Shown one piece after another: positions 5,998 through 8,989 of a DNA stretch of 8,989 bases; within the stretch, counting starts at the first letter, position 1; every line of letters begins with the position of its first letter. The DNA comes from Candidatus Solibacter sp. Lineage in GTDB: Bacteria; Acidobacteriota; Terriglobia; Bryobacterales; Bryobacteraceae. The notes under the pieces are model-generated. The model was not told the origin of the DNA, ran no database searches, and worked only from the letters and a program-made list of their open reading frames with translations. The stretch spans positions 1 to 8,989 of the forward strand of contig JADGNT010000155.1 of NCBI GenBank assembly GCA_017883345.1, written 5' to 3'. Made by a program: the position numbers and the translations under genes.

Positions 5998-7626
5998 CTA
6001 CTTCTCCTCGACGGTGATCACCCGGCCGGCGGGCACTTTGTCGAGTGTCTGCACCGTGCCACTGGGCCAGGTAACCGTCAGTTTGTCGATGACGGCGGCG
6101 TTGCCCAACCCGAAGTGCACGCGCCCGTCATCCTGCGAAAGATAGCCCGAACCGGCAACGCGCTCGCGCTGCTGCCGAACCCCGCCGGCGACTACTTCGA
6201 TTTGCGCGCCGATTCCGTCCCGGTTGCTCTTCTTGCCGACCAGATGAACGCCGATCCAATGCCCGGCGGGAGCCGTCGTATTGCGCAGCAGGATGCCCGC
6301 TCCGCCCAGATTCACCAGGAACGCATCCATCTTGCCGTCGTTGTCATAGTCCGCGAAGGCGGCCCCCCGTGCCACCGATTTCACGCCCGTCTTAGCGTTG
6401 AAGAAAGGCCCGGCGGTGGCGGACGCATCCACGAACTTGCCCTTCCCGGCGTTGCGGAAGACCGAGTGTTCCTGCGGAACCATGTGAATCAATCCGCCGT
6501 GCGCGATGAAGAGGTCCAGCAGTCCGTCGTTGTCGAAGTCCTGCGCGCCGTTTCCCCAACTCACATACTGGGCGGCCAACTGGGAGATGCCCGCCCGCTC
6601 CGTAATGTCGTCAAACATGAGACCGCCCATATTCCGGTACATGCGGTTGTACTTGGAGTCGGAAACGAAGAGATCCACCTTGCCGTCGTTGTCGAAATCG
6701 GCGAACACTGGTCCCATGGCGGAAGTATTCTCGCCGTTCTGTCCGAATGCCACGCCGGCCTGCGTGGCGATCTCCCGGAAGGTCCCGTTGCGCTGGTTGT
6801 GCAGCAGAAAGTTCTCGCTCTTGTCGTTGGCGACGTAGATATCCGGATACCCATCCCGGTCGAAGTCCGCGGCCGTGACGCCCATGGCGCGCCCCTTCAG
6901 ACCGCCGATTCCCGCCTTGGCGGTGGCGTCGCTGAAGGTGCCATCGCAGTTGTTGTGCAGCAGCACATTCGTTTCCGCCGGGTAGTCGAGCGGCCCGGGA
7001 TAGTTGTCCGCCGGATAGTAGGCCCGATACTCCGGGTCGAATTTCACGTACCGGCCCACAAAGAGATCCACGCAGCCATCGCGGTCATAGTCCAGCCAGG
7101 CCGCTCCGATGGACCATCCCGGAATGCGCAGACCGGCCTTGGCGGTGACGTCTTCGAACGTGCCATCGCCTTTGTTGCGGTACAGGATCACGCGGCCGTA
7201 CCCGGTGACCAGCAGGTCCTCGTTTCCATCGTTGTCATAGTCCGCGGCCACCGCGGCCATACTGTACAGATCCGAAGCTACCCCGGCGCTGGCCGTGACG
7301 TCCGTGAATGTGCCGTCCTTATTGTTACGGTAGAGATGGTTGTGCGGCGGCGCTTCCGGCGTCTTGCGTAACGGGTATGGGTGCATCCCCGCCGCCAGCG
7401 GCCTTCCGGAAACCACGTACAGGTCCTGGTACCCATCGTTGTTGTAGTCGAACCACACCGCGCCGGCTCCCGTGCTTTCGAGCAAAGATCCCAACTGCTC
7501 GGCGCCGAAGCTATGAGTGAACGCAATTCCGGCTTTCCGCGTCGAGTCCTCGAACCGGATCGGCCCGAAAGTCGGCTGCTCCGCGGCCGCCAGGAAGAGA
7601 ATCGGGATCAGACAGCGCGTCAGCAT
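5998..7626 (-). CDS. Secreted FG-GAP/VCBS seven-blade propeller with C-terminal ASPIC/UnbV domain (CRTAC1-like)
   Basis: 542-aa protein with a short signal peptide (MLTRCLIPILFLAAAEQ). Seven calcium-loop repeats of the D-x-[DN]-x-DG-x-x-D type occur at residues 60-68, 129-137, 179-187, 254-262, 310-318, 363-371 and 427-435, each with a hydrophobic strand such as DLFV or DIYV after it. This is the integrin-like FG-GAP propeller pattern. Several blades carry the linked YRN..DGTF.DVTA.AG motif. Residues about 455-540 (GHWIGVHLVGKKSNRDGIGAQ and onwards, GSGYLSQDD, VHFGLG, TVTWPSG) are the ASPIC/UnbV domain found in CRTAC1-like proteins. These are secreted calcium-binding, presumably protein- or glycan-binding modules, and no enzyme activity is evident. 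It lies 9 bp behind the haem propeller gene, with GAGGAG 5 nt before the ATG. Confidence 0.9.
   Translation of the reverse strand: MLTRCLIPILFLAAAEQPTFGPIRFEDSTRKAGIAFTHSFGAEQLGSLLESTGAGAVWFDYNNDGYQDLYVVSGRPLAAGMHPYPLRKTPEAPPHNHLYRNNKDGTFTDVTASAGVASDLYSMAAVAADYDNDGNEDLLVTGYGRVILYRNKGDGTFEDVTAKAGLRIPGWSIGAAWLDYDRDGCVDLFVGRYVKFDPEYRAYYPADNYPGPLDYPAETNVLLHNNCDGTFSDATAKAGIGGLKGRAMGVTAADFDRDGYPDIYVANDKSENFLLHNQRNGTFREIATQAGVAFGQNGENTSAMGPVFADFDNDGKVDLFVSDSKYNRMYRNMGGLMFDDITERAGISQLAAQYVSWGNGAQDFDNDGLLDLFIAHGGLIHMVPQEHSVFRNAGKGKFVDASATAGPFFNAKTGVKSVARGAAFADYDNDGKMDAFLVNLGGAGILLRNTTAPAGHWIGVHLVGKKSNRDGIGAQIEVVAGGVRQQRERVAGSGYLSQDDGRVHFGLGNAAVIDKLTVTWPSGTVQTLDKVPAGRVITVEEK
6004..6009 (-). promoter_or_regulatory. 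Ribosome-binding site of the YVTN/di-haem gene
   Basis: GAGGAG lies 8 nt before the ATG at 5995 and at the same time encodes the Glu-Glu of the VEEK C-terminus of the upstream gene. It supports the start that includes the palindrome-encoded residues. Confidence 0.7.
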
Positions 7627-7631
7627 GGCAT

Positions 7632-7637
7632 CTCCTC
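7632..7637 (-). promoter_or_regulatory. Ribosome-binding site of the FG-GAP/ASPIC gene
   Basis: GAGGAG overlaps the TGA stop of the preceding haem-propeller gene (TGAGGAG) and lies 5 nt before the ATG at 7626. It fixes this start and indicates coupled translation. Confidence 0.7.
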
Positions 7638-8937
7638 AATCGACTGGTTTGGGCATGGGAACCGGTTTCTGCGTGCGCAGCAGGACTTGCGGTGAGACGT
7701 TTTCAGGCGCCCGTTCGGGGCCGGCATGACAGCCGACGCACACCCGCTGCTCTCCTTTTCGGGCCCAGAACCAGCCCTTCTCGGCCGCGATGGTCTTGCC
7801 CTCGCCGTCCAGAAGCTCGAAGCGCAGCGGCGCTTCCGAAGGCGTCTGGACATAAAAGGAGCCATCTGGCTCCACCGGAGCCTTGCCCAACACTTCCGCG
7901 CCGCCGTGGCTATTCTGGGACCAGACCCTCACTTCGGCCACGGTGTTTTTCGGAATCTGCTGCGATTTCGAAACATAGGAATTCAGACAAAGCAGATTGG
8001 CTCCCTCCCGATTACCCAGGCTCGAAGGGTGGTAAGGCGGAACCGGGCGGACGCGCACCGGCACGGGCTGGAACGCATTCGGACCCACCACCTTCACCGG
8101 TTGCGCGGTCTGCCGCGGCGCAAAGCGGCAGATCCAGTACGCTGCTTCCGCTGCCGCGCGATACGTGGCCAGCCATTCTCCCGCTTCGACCTCCGCCACC
8201 GGCCCGACGTATTGGCCTTTCGGCAACGCCAGGTCCAGTTGTCCGGCGCGCGCCGAACTGAACCGCGCCAACCCGGCGCCGGTTTGGAAGATCAGGTCTC
8301 CCGACGCCAGCTCGGCGGCCGAGTGGCGGTCCGGTCCGTGATCGCAGCGGCGCGTTTCCACACCGGAACCGTCCGCATACACCGTGTAAAGGTCACGAGC
8401 AGTCGAAGGCGCAGCGGGAAAGGCGGCTTCGAAGAGCACGCGGCCGTCGCGCATCAGGCCGTCGGGGAGGAAGTTGCCGGCCATCCAGGTCAGCCGCAGC
8501 GGATCGCCCCCTTGGAGCGGCGCGATCTCGATTTGGAACCCCCGCGGCGTCTTGCGGGCGTAGACGAACTTGCGCTCGGCGGCGTAAAACGGACGGATGC
8601 AATCGTCCGTGCCGGAAGTCAACTGACGCGGCGGGCCGCCTGCCAAGGGGACTTCCCAGATTTGCCACGGCTGCCCGGCGCGCTGTTGGCCACTCAACAG
8701 AACAGATTGGGCGTCCGGCGACAAAGCGGCATCGGCCGAAACTGCCAGCGAGGGCGCTAGCTGCCGCGAGATGCCCTGGGAAAACACCTTCACCGCGGCC
8801 CCCGCGGGAAACCGATCCCCGGCGCCGAGCATCGCCTGAACATCGTACCGCGGAGCTTCGGTATATAGGAACGCACCCGGCAACGCGGCTGCTCCTACCG
8901 GCAGACACAGAAAGAGGACTGTCAGCAAACCCACCAC
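7636..8937 (-). CDS. Exported PD40-type propeller with one C-terminal c-haem site (hydrazine synthase alpha-like family)
   Basis: 433-aa first gene of the operon. The signal peptide is LLTVLFLCLPVGAAA (about residues 3-18). Residues about 60-290 carry TolB/PD40-like strands, for example ALSPDAQSVLLSG (71-83) followed by QIWEVPLAGGPPRQLTSG (92-109). The C-terminal part has VRVWSQNSHG, GKAPVEPDGSFYVQTPSEAPLRFELLD (351-377) and a single haem site CVGCH (400-404). The order 'linker, VxPDGSF.V..P...L.F.LLD, W...GE...CVGCH' is that of proteins annotated as hydrazine synthase alpha middle-domain-like. That does not imply hydrazine synthesis: there is no beta/gamma subunit and only one CxxCH. It probably passes electrons outside the cytoplasm. 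The GTG at 8937 is the longest start. GTG at 8934 and TTG at 8928 are alternatives, the latter better spaced from AGGTGG (8939-8944). Confidence 0.78.
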   Translation of the reverse strand: MVGLLTVLFLCLPVGAAALPGAFLYTEAPRYDVQAMLGAGDRFPAGAAVKVFSQGISRQLAPSLAVSADAALSPDAQSVLLSGQQRAGQPWQIWEVPLAGGPPRQLTSGTDDCIRPFYAAERKFVYARKTPRGFQIEIAPLQGGDPLRLTWMAGNFLPDGLMRDGRVLFEAAFPAAPSTARDLYTVYADGSGVETRRCDHGPDRHSAAELASGDLIFQTGAGLARFSSARAGQLDLALPKGQYVGPVAEVEAGEWLATYRAAAEAAYWICRFAPRQTAQPVKVVGPNAFQPVPVRVRPVPPYHPSSLGNREGANLLCLNSYVSKSQQIPKNTVAEVRVWSQNSHGGAEVLGKAPVEPDGSFYVQTPSEAPLRFELLDGEGKTIAAEKGWFWARKGEQRVCVGCHAGPERAPENVSPQVLLRTQKPVPMPKPVD

Positions 8938-8974
8938 ACCACCTGAAGGCGATTACAGAACCTGATTCCCGGTA

Positions 8975-8980
8975 ATTATA
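8975..8980 (-). promoter_or_regulatory. Candidate sigma-70 type -10 box for the six-gene operon
   Basis: The minus strand reads GGGCTATAATTACCGGG, with a consensus TATAAT at 8980-8975, about 38 bp upstream of the first start codon. It would give a leader of about 30 nt. The -35 region would lie at or beyond the right window edge and cannot be seen. AT-rich TATAAT stands out in this high-GC context, but a match to one hexamer alone is modest evidence. Confidence 0.5.
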
Positions 8981-8989
8981 GCCCGGTGG

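Noticed and set aside
6115..7371. 418-codon plus-strand open frame opposite the FG-GAP gene
   Set aside because: Its repetitive HVVVV/IVVIV pattern is the reverse reading of the repeated DxDxDG blades (GTCGTTGTC), so it is a shadow, not a gene.
7726..8760. 344-codon plus-strand open frame opposite the haem propeller gene
   Set aside because: Its translation is Arg-rich and matches no family I recognise, while the opposite strand has a signal peptide and CVGCH.
7636..8937. Evidence for an anammox organism
   Set aside because: The similarity is to one domain of hydrazine synthase alpha. The other subunits are absent and such domains are, to my knowledge, common in non-anammox bacteria.

Overview
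The window looks like chromosomal DNA from a high-GC soil-type bacterium, most likely an Acidobacteriota of the Solibacter/Bryobacter kind. This is inferred from the mix of secreted beta-propeller families, the short GAGGAG ribosome-binding sites, and a dispersed-type palindrome of a sort I associate from memory with such genomes. No rRNA or marker gene is present to prove the taxonomy.

Left edge (1-588, + strand): a small two-gene toxin-antitoxin module. A BrnT-like toxin, whose true start may lie just outside the window, is followed after 4 bp by a CopG/BrnA-type ribbon-helix-helix antitoxin. A 61-bp convergent gap with no convincing terminator separates it from the next unit.

The rest (8980 down to 650, - strand) is one compact six-gene operon. 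In transcription order it encodes: (1) a secreted PD40-type propeller with a C-terminal CxxCH, resembling the hydrazine synthase alpha middle-domain family; (2) a secreted FG-GAP/VCBS propeller with seven DxDxDG calcium loops and a C-terminal ASPIC/UnbV domain; (3) a secreted YVTN propeller fused to a di-haem cytochrome c peroxidase/MauG-like domain; (4) a secreted seven-blade propeller of two-component-regulator (Reg_prop) type without any kinase; (5) a Rid/YjgF-family protein lacking the catalytic arginine and resembling the chorismatase C-terminal half; (6) an exported type I periplasmic binding protein with an extra, truncated second PBP domain. Genes are joined by ATGA overlaps or gaps of 2-9 bp, and a TATAAT box lies just upstream of the first gene.

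Four different propeller folds in succession, two carrying c-type haem, plus a solute-binding protein and a Rid-type protein, suggest an extracytoplasmic oxidative pathway with a substrate sensor or binder. The substrate cannot be read from the sequence. The other striking element is an 89-nt near-perfect hairpin, flanked by a second small palindrome, lying in frame inside the start of gene 3. There it supplies part of the signal peptide and the linker to the propeller.
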